Source: Lachnospiraceae bacterium UBA5899
GTDB taxonomy: Bacteria > Bacillota > Clostridia > Lachnospirales > Lachnospiraceae
Reading direction: 5' to 3'
Assembly: GCA_002432425.1 (NCBI GenBank)
Contig: DJEL01000020.1
Span: 1 to 64,000 of the forward strand
DNA length: 64,000 nt
Below are positions 1-8,407 of the stretch, piece by piece (within the stretch, counting starts at the first letter, position 1; each line of letters starts with the position of its first letter). Both the position numbers and the translations under genes were made by a program. The notes beneath the pieces were generated by a model. That model worked only from the letters and a program-made list of their open reading frames with translations, was not told where the DNA came from and did not search any database.

Positions 1-132
1 GTAATTAGGGGTTGCAAAAAACACATTCGTCTTGAATATAACAAGAAGATAATCTCCCGAACCATGTTCTCTATCTATAATAAATTCACCGATATGTCTG
101 ATATTTATCCCCATCGCATGAAGTCTGTACAT
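1..132 (-). CDS. AraC-family regulator, N-terminal part (truncated by window edge)
   Basis: The minus strand is open from an ATG at 132 to the window edge, 44 codons, with a GGAG ribosome site about 8 bases upstream. The peptide includes IRHIGEF and GSGDYLLVIFKT, which resembles the start of the cupin-like sensor domain of AraC-type sugar regulators; the DNA-binding half lies outside the window. It diverges from the arabinofuranosidase gene, the usual arrangement for a local activator of a glycoside hydrolase. Family assignment rests on a short stretch, so it is moderate; the role as arabinose-oligomer regulator is inference. Confidence 0.6.
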   Translation of the reverse strand, partial: MYRLHAMGINIRHIGEFIIDREHGSGDYLLVIFKTNVFFATPNY

Positions 133-173
133 AGTTTTTTCTCCACAAAAGTACGATTTATAAGTTTTAAAGA

Positions 174-202
174 ATTATAGAACATTGTGTAGCTTTTTAC
201 AA
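174..202 (-). promoter_or_regulatory. Promoter of the AraC-type gene
   Basis: On the minus strand TTGTAA (197-202) and TATAAT (174-179) are separated by 17 bases, about 40 bases before the ATG at 132. It sits back to back with the arabinofuranosidase promoter. Confidence 0.55.
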
Positions 203-208
203 TATGAT
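203..208 (+). promoter_or_regulatory. Probable -10 box of the arabinofuranosidase gene
   Basis: TATGAT at 203-208 is followed by the GH51 gene at 255 with ribosome site AGGAGG near 241. No good -35 box is present 17 bases upstream, as is common for promoters that need an activator; dependence on the divergent AraC-type protein is inference. Confidence 0.4.
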
Positions 209-254
209 ACGTTTAGTACATACAGTAATGTGAAACTAAAAGGAGGACATCATT

Positions 255-1724
255 ATGAAACATTATGAAATGCTTATAAATGCCAGGGATATTATAGGCC
301 ATATTAATCCCGAAATCTATGGACACTTTTCAGAACATCTCGGAAGATGCATTTATAATGGGATTTATGTAGGAGAGAATTCATCAGTTCCCAATATTAA
401 AGGAATTCGTGAGGACATGATAGATGCCCTAAAAAACATTAAAGTGCCCGTACTCCGCTGGCCCGGTGGATGTTTTGCCGAAGAATATCACTGGAAGGAT
501 GGTATCGGTTCCAAAGAGAGCCGAAAGAAAATTGTAAATACAAATTGGGGTGGTGTAACAGAAGATAATTCCTTCGGAACACATGAATTTATGCTTCTTT
601 GCGAATTAATCGGTTGCGAGCCTTATATAAACGGAAATGTAGGAAGCGGCACAGTTCAGGAATTGTCCGAATGGGTAGAATATATGACCTCCTCAGCCAA
701 CTCCCCCATGACAGAATTAAGAAAAGAGAACGGAAAAGAGGCACCATGGAAAGTAAAATATTTGGGAATTGGAAATGAAAACTGGGGATGCGGAGGCAAT
801 ATGCGCCCGGAATATTATGCAGATTTATATAAACGCTATCAGTCTTTCTGTAAGAATTTTTCTGGAAACGCTTTATATAAAATTGCCAGTGGGCCCAGCT
901 CTGCTGACTACGACTGGATGGAAAGTATGATGAAAAATCTCTCACCGGAAGTAGTAAATGCCATTGATTTGCATTATTATACCATGCCTGTCTGGCCTGA
1001 AATGGAGCCGGCAACCGATTTTGACGATACCATGTTTTATAAAACCGTAGAGGCAGCCAACTTTGCTGACGAATTACTTACCAGACATACAGAAATTATG
1101 AATCGTTATGACCCGGAGAACAAAATAGGTCTGGTAATAGGTGAATGGGGTTGCTGGCATGCACCTGAAAAAGATACCAATCCCGGTTTCTTATACCAGC
1201 AAAATACTATGCGTGATGCTATAGCTGCAGCAATTCAATTAAATATTTTTAACCGACATAGTAAACGTGTAAAAATGGCTAATCTTGCCCAGATGGTAAA
1301 CGTCTTGCAGTCCGTACTTTTATCGGAAGGAAATACTATGGTAAAAACTCCTACCTATCATGTATTTGACTTATTTAAAAAACATCAGGGTGCTGATGCC
1401 ATATATTGTTATACTCAAAATGAAAACATGGCGGAAGGTATGAATACTCCTATGATTTCCTGTTCGGCATCCATATCGGAAAATCAGATGACTATTACAT
1501 TGGTTAATGCGTCTCTTTCCGAAGCAGCAGAAATAAGTGGACAAATTTACGGTTTTCTCCCTCATTCTGTATCAGCAAGAATTCTTAGCGCGGAAGCTCA
1601 TGCCTTTAATGATTTTGATACTCCTGATAAAGTGCACATTATATCATGTGCTGCCAGCTTAAAAGATGGGATTGTCAGCATAACCCTTCCTCCTTGTTCC
1701 ATAGTAGAAGTACATTTGATTTAG
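255..1724 (+). CDS. Alpha-L-arabinofuranosidase, GH51
   Basis: Predicted to release terminal alpha-L-arabinofuranosyl residues from arabinan, arabinoxylan or their oligomers. The 489-residue protein has the GH51 layout: a catalytic TIM barrel with LRWPGGCFAEEYHW near 68-80, the acid/base glutamate E175 in GIGNENWGCGG, the nucleophile glutamate E297 in IGEWGCW, and a C-terminal beta domain. There is no signal peptide, so it acts in the cytoplasm on imported oligosaccharides. The ATG has a strong AGGAGG site 8 bases upstream. It diverges from an AraC-type regulator and is followed by a terminator, so it is probably a single-gene unit. Family confidence is high; exact substrate is not visible. 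Confidence 0.93.
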   Translation: MKHYEMLINARDIIGHINPEIYGHFSEHLGRCIYNGIYVGENSSVPNIKGIREDMIDALKNIKVPVLRWPGGCFAEEYHWKDGIGSKESRKKIVNTNWGGVTEDNSFGTHEFMLLCELIGCEPYINGNVGSGTVQELSEWVEYMTSSANSPMTELRKENGKEAPWKVKYLGIGNENWGCGGNMRPEYYADLYKRYQSFCKNFSGNALYKIASGPSSADYDWMESMMKNLSPEVVNAIDLHYYTMPVWPEMEPATDFDDTMFYKTVEAANFADELLTRHTEIMNRYDPENKIGLVIGEWGCWHAPEKDTNPGFLYQQNTMRDAIAAAIQLNIFNRHSKRVKMANLAQMVNVLQSVLLSEGNTMVKTPTYHVFDLFKKHQGADAIYCYTQNENMAEGMNTPMISCSASISENQMTITLVNASLSEAAEISGQIYGFLPHSVSARILSAEAHAFNDFDTPDKVHIISCAASLKDGIVSITLPPCSIVEVHLI

Positions 1725-1730
1725 ATATAA

Positions 1731-1763
1731 AAAACCAATCCACCCATAAGGTGGATTAGTTTT
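1731..1763. terminator. Bidirectional terminator
   Basis: An inverted repeat AATCCACC (1737-1744) and GGTGGATT (1750-1757) extends with AAAAC/GTTTT into flanking A and T runs, so it can end transcripts from both sides. It overlaps the stop codon of the recombinase on the minus strand and lies 7 bases after the arabinofuranosidase. Confidence 0.8.
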
Positions 1764-2841
1764 CTGTATCCCGGGAAGAAGGCGGCAGTGTTTCGCTTTT
1801 CAGTTTTACCACATTGGCAGCCTGTCTGCGTCTTTCTTCATCCATATTGGCATAATGCTTTCTGGTCGTATTGACGTCCTTATGTCCCAATACGGATGCT
1901 ACCAGATAAATATCCCCCGTTTCCTGATAAAGCGTCGTACCATAGGTACTGCGGAGCTTATGGGGAGTGATTTTCTTTAAGGTCGTTACCCGGGAAGCAT
2001 ATTTCTTTACCAGATTTTCCACGGAGCGGACAGCCATTCGTCTGTTCTGCATAGACAGAAACAACGCTTCTTCGTGTCCCGTTGCGGGTATCATATGTTC
2101 CCGTTCATCCATATAGTCAAGCAGGGCTTCCCGTACTTCCTCTCCGAAGTACACAATGGCTTCATAGCCGCCCTTTCTTCTTACCTTGATACCGTCATTA
2201 TCGAAATCCACATCCTTGATATCCAGTCCCACACATTCCGATACACGGATGCCGGTCCCTAAAAGCAGGGTCAAAAGCGCCACATCCCGCACTTTCGTTT
2301 TGGCATGGTATTCCAGTTCCTTTTTGGTCAGCTTCGTACCGTCCTCCACCTGGTCAAGCAGAATAGCTACCTCATTGGGGTCTAGACGGATAATCGCCTT
2401 TTCATGTCTCTTCGGAGCCGGAACCAGTTCCGCCGTATTTTTACTTATCCTTTCATTTTGAAAGAAGTAGTGGTAAAAGGTTTTTAAGCAGGAAAGCTTT
2501 CTGGCTTTTCCCCTGTCGGTATTGCTGTGTTCCACACCTTCTTTTTCATACAAACTGATATAGGAAAGGTATTCTTCGATATCCTGTCTGGTTATGCTGT
2601 CCAGTACACTGATGGGAATGTCCTTTATTTCCATTTTGTTACAGACAGGATTGGTTTCGTGCAGGAACTCAAAAAAGACCCGCAAATCGTAAGCATATGC
2701 CAGTCTTGTCCTTGTGGATGTCCTGTCCGCAATCCCTCTGAAAAACTCCTGGCAGTAGGGCGGGAGAGAGGAAAGAATTTCTCTGGTTCTTACTATATTA
2801 TGTTTATCCAGTTTTTCATGATAAGTTTCATAAGCCGGCAT
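1756..2841 (-). CDS. Tyrosine recombinase, XerC/D-like
   Basis: A 361-residue site-specific recombinase with an N-terminal SAM-like core-binding domain (about 25-140) and a C-terminal catalytic domain carrying all family residues: R199 in TGIRVSE, K223, H294 and R297 in HKLR, H320 in LGHKD, and nucleophile Y330. It is longer than typical XerC/XerD (about 300 residues), partly through extra sequence near 95-115 and 168-182. Its start overlaps the end of the upstream tRNA-thiolase gene by 14 bases, so both are co-transcribed. No phage genes or attachment repeats surround it, so a chromosomal housekeeping role (dimer resolution) is possible, but its target is unknown. Confidence 0.85.
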   Translation of the reverse strand: MPAYETYHEKLDKHNIVRTREILSSLPPYCQEFFRGIADRTSTRTRLAYAYDLRVFFEFLHETNPVCNKMEIKDIPISVLDSITRQDIEEYLSYISLYEKEGVEHSNTDRGKARKLSCLKTFYHYFFQNERISKNTAELVPAPKRHEKAIIRLDPNEVAILLDQVEDGTKLTKKELEYHAKTKVRDVALLTLLLGTGIRVSECVGLDIKDVDFDNDGIKVRRKGGYEAIVYFGEEVREALLDYMDEREHMIPATGHEEALFLSMQNRRMAVRSVENLVKKYASRVTTLKKITPHKLRSTYGTTLYQETGDIYLVASVLGHKDVNTTRKHYANMDEERRRQAANVVKLKSETLPPSSRDTEN

Positions 2842-3562
2842 CTTTATTCCACTCCTTCAGATTATCGCATCCGTTTTGTATGGCGGTAAACATTCTCTGT
2901 TTCACACCCGGATTTTCGGTATTAAGCTGCTTTAATAGCTGCTTTACATATTCTCTCTTGGTATGTCCGTCCGCAGGGCAGGGGCTCTTTACTACGGGAA
3001 CCTCATATTTACGGACAAATCCGATGACATCCGCTTCCTTCATATAGATAAGAGGGCGTATAACGGTAAGTCCCGTATCATCCAGATAAGTCACCGGCGA
3101 AAACGTATGAAATCTGCCCTCATAAAGCAGGGACAGCATCAAGGTTTCCACCACATCATCCATGTGATGGGCATAGGCAATTTTATTGCATCCAAGCTGT
3201 TTCATAGCTTTGTTCAGTGCGCCTTTGCGCATTTTGGCACAGAGAGCACAGGGATTATTTTCCCGTCTTTCCTCAAACACAATCTGACCGATTTGCGTCT
3301 TTACTACAGTATACGGAACCTCCAGCTTTTCACAAAGCTTTTTTATTTCCGTCAAATCCAGATTATCAAAACCAAGGTCCACTGTGATCGCCACCAGTTC
3401 AAAAGAGTGCGGATAAAACCGGCGTAAGCTGCTTAAGGCATACAGAAGAGTAATGCTGTCTTTTCCGCCCGAAATCCCAACTGCAATTTTATCGCCCTCC
3501 GCAATCATATGGTAATCGTCCACCGCTTTTCTGACTTCACTTAATACTCGCTGTAATTTCAT
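2828..3562 (-). CDS. TtcA-like tRNA 2-thiocytidine synthetase family protein
   Basis: An ATP pyrophosphatase of the PP-loop superfamily, 244 residues. The PP-loop SGGKDS is at 31-36, the CxxC pair C105/C108 and the third cysteine C195 in SPCPADGHT match the TtcA pattern, in which three cysteines hold an iron-sulfur cluster used to thiolate C32 of tRNA. The ATG follows a weak AAAGG site. It is the first gene of a two-gene unit with the Xer-like recombinase. TtcA-like paralogues of unknown specificity exist in Clostridia, so the exact tRNA target is inferred. Confidence 0.85.
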   Translation of the reverse strand: MKLQRVLSEVRKAVDDYHMIAEGDKIAVGISGGKDSITLLYALSSLRRFYPHSFELVAITVDLGFDNLDLTEIKKLCEKLEVPYTVVKTQIGQIVFEERRENNPCALCAKMRKGALNKAMKQLGCNKIAYAHHMDDVVETLMLSLLYEGRFHTFSPVTYLDDTGLTVIRPLIYMKEADVIGFVRKYEVPVVKSPCPADGHTKREYVKQLLKQLNTENPGVKQRMFTAIQNGCDNLKEWNKDAGL

Positions 3563-3595
3563 AAATTGCCTTTCTGTTTCTGTAATATCTTATTT

Positions 3596-3601
3596 ATTAT
3601 A
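3596..3601 (-). promoter_or_regulatory. Probable -10 box for ttcA-like gene
   Basis: Minus-strand TATAAT at 3596-3601 lies 34 bases before the ATG at 3562. No convincing -35 box is seen 17 bases upstream. Confidence 0.4.
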
Positions 3602-3665
3602 CTTGTTTTTTTCGGGAATTTCATTAGTTTTTACAAAATACACACTGTTTTTCCCTGCTTCCTCA

Positions 3666-3674
3666 TGCTATAAT
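3666..3674 (+). promoter_or_regulatory. Extended -10 promoter of the AI-2E-type transporter gene
   Basis: TGCTATAAT at 3666-3674 is a perfect extended -10 element 35 bases before the ATG at 3709. The -35 region is only TGTTTT, which an extended -10 can compensate. Confidence 0.6.
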
Positions 3675-3708
3675 AAACTCAATTAAAAAGCAGAAGAAGG
3701 GGTCACTT

Positions 3709-5142
3709 ATGAAATTCAAAATCAACAGCAAATATGTAAAATGGGGCGTTACCGCCTTTCTTGTCATAGCGGCAGCCATTTGTTTCTATTATGTGGTATT
3801 CCATGTAACGGATATCGTCCGCAATGTGAAGTCTTTATCCAGAGTCATCACACCCATTATCAGCGGTCTGATTATTGCGTATCTGATGACTCCTATATTG
3901 AACGGTTTTGAAAAAAGCCTGTTAAACCCGTTGTTTGATAAAATGAAGGTAAAGCCTTCCGCCAAGCGGGACAAGTTTATCCGTGCACTTTCCATTCTTT
4001 TGACGGTAGTTCTGGTATTCTTCATTTTATACGCCATCGTTGCCATGCTGATATCCCAGATTGTACCCAGTATCCGTGCCATCATCAGCAATTTTGATAC
4101 CTACGTTGACAATGTATCCGCCTGGCTGAACAAACTGCTGGAAAACAATCCCGATTTGAAAAGCTATGTCGTTCCGCAGGTAAGCAAGGCTTCCGCGGAA
4201 TTGGAAAAATGGTTGGAAGATACCGCAACCCTCCTTGCCAAATCCAGTGAAATCTTAAAAACGGTGTCCTTAAGCATTATCAGCTTTGTAAAGGCTACCT
4301 GGAACTTTATCATCGGCTTTATTATTTCCATTTATGTTCTGGCAAGCAAGGAAACCTTTTCCGACCAGAGCAAAAAAATGCTGTATGCTTTGTTCCAGAC
4401 AGATGTGGCAAACAGTATCTTAAAGTCCTTCCGTTTCATTCACCGCACCTTCATCGGCTTTATCAGCGGCAAGGTTTTAGACTCCATCATTATCGGTCTG
4501 CTCTGTTTTATCGGCACCACCATTATGAATACCCCTTATGCCATATTAGTAAGTGTAATTGTCGGTGTTACCAATGTTATTCCGTTCTTCGGTCCTTACC
4601 TGGGAGCCATTCCCAGTGCGTTGCTGATTTTGATTGTAGACATTACCCATCCGCTTAACTGCGTATATTTCGTACTGTTTATTTTCCTGCTGCAGCAGTT
4701 TGACGGCAATATCTTAGGTCCCAAGATTTTAGGCGATTCCACCGGATTGTCCGGCTTCTGGGTTATTTTTTCCATCACTCTGTTCGGCGGTCTGTTCGGT
4801 ATCCCCGGCATGATTGTGGGCGTACCCATTTTTGCCATCATTTATGCAGCCATCAAGAAAATTATCAATCATAACCTGAAAAAGAAAAAGCTGCCCACCG
4901 ACTCTGCATCCTACAATGATATGGAATGTGTGGACAAAGACGGTAATTTTCTCCCCAGAGTACCTGCCGATCCTAAAATCAAGAAGCATAAAAGCACCTA
5001 TGCCCTGATTAAAGAAAAACTGGCGGAGAAGAAAGAAGCCAAACAGCCTGAAACAGACGAACCGAAAGCAACCGAAAAAGAAGAGGCACCGGCAGAAGAG
5101 AAGCCGGATGCATCTGTAAAAGAGGAGAATAAAAATGAGTAA
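3709..5142 (+). CDS. AI-2E family transporter (UPF0118)
   Basis: A 477-residue polytopic membrane protein of the AI-2E transporter family (PF01594), with about eight membrane segments between residues 10 and 390 and a soluble loop near 125-185. The family includes E. coli TqsA, linked to autoinducer-2 export, and Na+/H+ antiporters, so the substrate here is unknown. The last 45 residues form a charged, low-complexity Lys/Glu/Pro-rich cytoplasmic tail. The start has an AAGGGG ribosome site and an extended -10 promoter. Its end overlaps the next small gene by 8 bases, so they are translationally linked. Confidence 0.88.
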   Translation: MKFKINSKYVKWGVTAFLVIAAAICFYYVVFHVTDIVRNVKSLSRVITPIISGLIIAYLMTPILNGFEKSLLNPLFDKMKVKPSAKRDKFIRALSILLTVVLVFFILYAIVAMLISQIVPSIRAIISNFDTYVDNVSAWLNKLLENNPDLKSYVVPQVSKASAELEKWLEDTATLLAKSSEILKTVSLSIISFVKATWNFIIGFIISIYVLASKETFSDQSKKMLYALFQTDVANSILKSFRFIHRTFIGFISGKVLDSIIIGLLCFIGTTIMNTPYAILVSVIVGVTNVIPFFGPYLGAIPSALLILIVDITHPLNCVYFVLFIFLLQQFDGNILGPKILGDSTGLSGFWVIFSITLFGGLFGIPGMIVGVPIFAIIYAAIKKIINHNLKKKKLPTDSASYNDMECVDKDGNFLPRVPADPKIKKHKSTYALIKEKLAEKKEAKQPETDEPKATEKEEAPAEEKPDASVKEENKNE

Positions 5143-5326
5143 AAAACAAAGATTTGAAACGGTTTATTCACAGGGAACCCTGGCCGTTACCGAAATTTGG
5201 GTGGATAAGGAAACCGGTGTAAACTATTTATACCATGCAAGTGGTTATTCCGGCGGTCTGACTCCTTTATTGGACAGAGACGGCAAACCGGTTATTTCTC
5301 CTATTACCGGTACCGGAGAAAAATAA
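5135..5326 (+). CDS. DUF6440 family small protein
   Basis: A 63-residue protein with the conserved pattern of DUF6440: WVDKETGVNYLYH followed by GGLTPLLDRDGKPV. Its function is unknown. No signal peptide or membrane segment is visible, so it is probably cytoplasmic. It overlaps the transporter gene by 8 bases, which points to translational coupling. Confidence 0.8.
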   Translation: MSKKQRFETVYSQGTLAVTEIWVDKETGVNYLYHASGYSGGLTPLLDRDGKPVISPITGTGEK

Positions 5327-5392
5327 CAAATTTACAGTGATTTGAGAGAAACCTTGGCTAAAATCCCGCCTGTAGAAAGACAGAAAAAATAC

Positions 5393-6409
5393 ATGAAAAG
5401 AAGAATTTATTTAATCACATTATTGGTTGCAGCCTCACTTTGTACCGGCTGCGGCGCAGAAAAGGCAGAAAATAACAGCAGTATTGCAGAGAGTTACACC
5501 CGGAATGCAGAAAGCAGCGCTTCCGAAAGCGATGCCTTAAATGGAAACAATGCAACAGAAAGCAGTGTTTCCCCTTTGGAAGAACCGGATGCATCTGTAA
5601 GCAACACAAGCAACGACATCGTCTGGAATGACAAACTGGGAAATTCCGATAGCTTTGATTTTACCTATGATTACTCCGAACAGATAAAATCGGATGTAGA
5701 CTATATGGTGTCCACGTCCTCTTCTCTGCAGGAAGAACTCGAAAATATAGATAAGATTATCGAAAAATACAACCCATTGGCCGAAGCTGCCCAGACCCAG
5801 CTTGAAATGAATATCGCTTCCGGCTGGTTCTACACCATCTGGGATACCGAATTAAACAGCCTCTGGAGCCGGTTCTCCAATACAGCGGACGAGCAGACCA
5901 AAGACACCGTTCTTACCGAACAGAGAAACTGGATATCCATGAAAGAGGAAGTCATTTTATTAAGTATAGGTACCCGGGATGAAAATGGCAGTATGTATCC
6001 GCTCCTTCAGAATTCTTTATTGGAAGATATCACGAAAAACAGGTCTTACGTCATTGCCAAAAAACTGGCTGACTTAAACGGAGAGACTTTTGTTCTTCCG
6101 GAAGTTTCTTCCAAATACGGCTTATTCGTGGATAATGAAGGAACCGGCGATGTATACAGTTCCCTCATTACCAGACAGAGCTTCGACGGAAATGAGGAAG
6201 CCGTTATTTCCATCTACAGACAGGGCGAAATCACAGGTACTTTTACAGACAACGGAAACGGTGAATTGGCTTTTACATCGGATGATGAAAGCATCAAGGG
6301 AATTATTCAAATTAACGGCTGGGACGGTGCAAGCTTCCGGATTACCGAAGCCTCTGAAGGTTCTCCTTTTACAAGCGGAGAAGAGTTCCTGTTTCCGATT
6401 ACCTTTTAG
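5393..6409 (+). CDS. Lipoprotein with LprI-like (DUF1311) domain
   Basis: The likely start is the ATG at 5393, which opens a lipoprotein signal: KRR, a hydrophobic run, then lipobox LCTGC with the lipidated cysteine near residue 20. An in-frame TTG at 5342 adds 17 residues that do not fit a signal peptide. A Ser/Asn/Glu-rich linker (about 25-85) leads to a helical region around 125-230 that resembles LprI/DUF1311, a domain named for a lysozyme inhibitor. The final 100 residues are beta-rich and unassigned. It would be anchored on the outer face of the membrane; its ligand is unknown. Confidence 0.7.
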   Translation: MKRRIYLITLLVAASLCTGCGAEKAENNSSIAESYTRNAESSASESDALNGNNATESSVSPLEEPDASVSNTSNDIVWNDKLGNSDSFDFTYDYSEQIKSDVDYMVSTSSSLQEELENIDKIIEKYNPLAEAAQTQLEMNIASGWFYTIWDTELNSLWSRFSNTADEQTKDTVLTEQRNWISMKEEVILLSIGTRDENGSMYPLLQNSLLEDITKNRSYVIAKKLADLNGETFVLPEVSSKYGLFVDNEGTGDVYSSLITRQSFDGNEEAVISIYRQGEITGTFTDNGNGELAFTSDDESIKGIIQINGWDGASFRITEASEGSPFTSGEEFLFPITF

Positions 6410-6420
6410 GGGAGCCACTT

Positions 6421-7545
6421 ATGGACATCAAACCTCATTTTTATGATGAATTCCGGTGTATTGCCGATAAATGCCCTATGACCTGCTGTATGCAGTGGAA
6501 GATTGCCGTAGACGAAAAGACACTCTCCCGTTGGAAGAAAATGTTCTTAAATGGGAAAAGGCTGGATATTCCCGTAAAAAAATGCGAAAGAGAGGGGATT
6601 ATCCGGCTGAATAAGAACGGTGACTGCCCTTATCTGAAGGAAGGACTTTGCAGTCTGGTATCAAACTTCGGCGAAGATATTCTTTCCGAAACCTGTCATA
6701 CTTTTCCGAGACAAATACATGAATTTCCGGACAGAAGAGAGCTCTCCGTTGTTTCCTGTTGCCCTTCCGTTATTGATTTTCTGCATACTGACAGCAAACT
6801 TGTATTCCAAAATCTGGATGTCGTTCACGGGGATATGAACTTTACTATCCGCAACCTGATGATGGATATTGTGGGAAACCCAGACTACGATGTCAATTCC
6901 GCGCTTTTAATGGCATTTTATATATTACTGGATATAGAGAAAAAGGATACTCTGTCGCCGGAAGATATCTCCGAATACCGAAAGGCGAGCACACTGGCAA
7001 GCCTCTATCAGGCAATAAAAGCTTTAACGCCCGATAAAGCACAGTGCCTTAAGGAGAATAATGAGCTTTGGCTCGATATTGCCTACAATTATCGAAAAGA
7101 GGGCTTATATACGGAATATATTGAAGACGTATCCCTCTTAGCCGAAGAAATTCTGGATAAAGATACGGATATGCCTCTGGACGCATTTCAGAAAGAATTT
7201 GCGGAATATGAAAACCTTTTCCGGAATTATCTGGTATCCGAACTTTTTACCAACATGCTTATCCCGGAGTCGGACAGAGAGTCCATGATTGTGATGTTTC
7301 AGTGGATTTGCATGGAATATGCCGTTATGCATCAGGGTATTTTTCTGAAATGGCTCCTGAATGCCGGGGAAACGATACCGCAGCCGCTCACCTATGAAAC
7401 CGTACGGGATTATATCGTTGTGATTGCCAGAATGACCGGTTACGACGAGGAAGATATTTACGAATATATGGAAAACAGTTTTCAGGACGTCATATGGGAA
7501 TGGTCCTATCTTTTCCTTATTCTGAGCGGATTTCTTCCCGGATAA
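6421..7545 (+). CDS. fliB: FliB-family protein (flagellin lysine N-methylase-like)
   Basis: A 374-residue protein matching the FliB family, whose founding member methylates lysines of flagellin. The N-terminal cysteine cluster is typical: C13, C18, C22 and C23 in KCPMTCCMQWK, then CPYLKEGLC, CHTFPR and CCPS, probably holding an iron-sulfur cluster. The C-terminal half is helical. The ATG has a good AGGGGAG site. No flagellar genes are in the window, and many Clostridia carry several copies, so flagellin as substrate is family knowledge rather than something seen here. Confidence 0.75.
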   Translation: MDIKPHFYDEFRCIADKCPMTCCMQWKIAVDEKTLSRWKKMFLNGKRLDIPVKKCEREGIIRLNKNGDCPYLKEGLCSLVSNFGEDILSETCHTFPRQIHEFPDRRELSVVSCCPSVIDFLHTDSKLVFQNLDVVHGDMNFTIRNLMMDIVGNPDYDVNSALLMAFYILLDIEKKDTLSPEDISEYRKASTLASLYQAIKALTPDKAQCLKENNELWLDIAYNYRKEGLYTEYIEDVSLLAEEILDKDTDMPLDAFQKEFAEYENLFRNYLVSELFTNMLIPESDRESMIVMFQWICMEYAVMHQGIFLKWLLNAGETIPQPLTYETVRDYIVVIARMTGYDEEDIYEYMENSFQDVIWEWSYLFLILSGFLPG

Positions 7546-7572
7546 AAACAGAAACAAGAAAGGTTTTTCTCC

Positions 7573-7725
7573 ATGAAAATAAAGCAGCAAAAACAGATAA
7601 AAGCATTTTTAGAAAAAGAATTCGGCGAAACAAAAGGTAACTCCCTGTTGGAAGAGCAGGAGCAAATTCTCGGCACCCTTATCGAAAACATAAAAAATAT
7701 GGTGCGGATATTACGATGGCAATGA
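7573..7725 (+). pseudogene. N-terminal remnant resembling an ATC-hydrolase-type gene
   Basis: A 50-codon frame from ATG 7573, beginning MKIKQQKQIKAF and ending at TGA 7723-7725. The stretch FLEKEFGETKGNSLLEEQ followed by LGTLIENIKNM resembles the start of L-2-amino-thiazoline-4-carboxylate hydrolase family proteins (PF14196), but the reading ends abruptly before the conserved core. No downstream frame restores it, so it appears to be a deletion remnant. Family guess is from memory and low. Confidence 0.4.
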
Positions 7726-7738
7726 GAAGTCCAAATGA

Positions 7739-7867
7739 GTTCAGGAGAAGGTCGGTTTTCTCTACCATCACACTACACAGAATGTTTCTGTTCCTTTGTT
7801 ACATGAAGTACGAATTGAACATGTAAATATCATGACGAGAGAGCACTGGAACGCATTGCAAAAGTAA
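7739..7867 (+). pseudogene. C-terminal remnant of an unrecognised gene
   Basis: Directly after a stop at 7736-7738, an open frame of 42 codons without a start codon runs to TAA 7865-7867. It contains FLYHHTTQNVSVPLLHEVRI and ends REHWNALQK, with normal codon use for the region. It looks like the tail of a deleted gene, possibly unrelated to the remnant before it. The interval 7546-7903 otherwise holds no intact gene. Confidence 0.35.
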
Positions 7868-7903
7868 AACCTAACCATGACGCTTATCCACGGAGAACGT
7901 AAA

Positions 7904-8359
7904 ATGCAGATATATGTCGACGCAGATGCCTGTCCGGTAACGGACATCGTAGAAGAAATAGCCGAAAAACATAAAATACCGGTCACTTTACTCTGTGATA
8001 CAAATCATATATTATATTCCGATTACAGTGAAGTGGTCGTAGTCGGTGCCGGAGCAGATGCCGTAGATTATAAGCTGATTAGTCTATGCCATAAGGGAGA
8101 TATTGTCGTGTCCCAGGATTATGGCGTGGCAGCCATGGCGCTTGGCAAAGAAGCATATGCCATTCATCAATCCGGCAAATGGTACACCGATGATAATATT
8201 GACCGGATGTTAATGGAAAGGCATCTTAACAAAAAGGCAAAACGAAGCTCGCAAAAGAACCATATAAAAGGTCCTAAAAAGCGGACAGAAGAGGATGACA
8301 GGCGCTTTGCGCAATCCTTTGAAAAGCTTATCCTGTTAGCAAAGTCCAGGCAGCAATAA
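7904..8359 (+). CDS. yqxD: YaiI/YqxD family protein (UPF0178)
   Basis: A 151-residue cytoplasmic protein of the UPF0178 family. Typical motifs are IYVDADACPV at the start, GADAVDYKL and GDIVVSQDYGVAA in the middle, a NYN/PIN-like arrangement of acidic residues that suggests nuclease ancestry, and a basic C-terminal region. I chose ATG 7904 rather than the in-frame ATG at 7877 because it has GGAG upstream and matches the family's conserved beginning. Function is not established. Confidence 0.88.
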   Translation: MQIYVDADACPVTDIVEEIAEKHKIPVTLLCDTNHILYSDYSEVVVVGAGADAVDYKLISLCHKGDIVVSQDYGVAAMALGKEAYAIHQSGKWYTDDNIDRMLMERHLNKKAKRSSQKNHIKGPKKRTEEDDRRFAQSFEKLILLAKSRQQ

Positions 8360-8407
8360 GGAACTGACTACAACAAAGAAAGAGAGACTTATTATAAGGA
8401 AATGCCT

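Noticed and set aside
1756..2841. Recombinase taken as evidence of a prophage or integrative element
   Set aside because: No phage, conjugation or relaxase genes and no flanking direct repeats or tRNA end are near it, and it overlaps a tRNA-modification gene.
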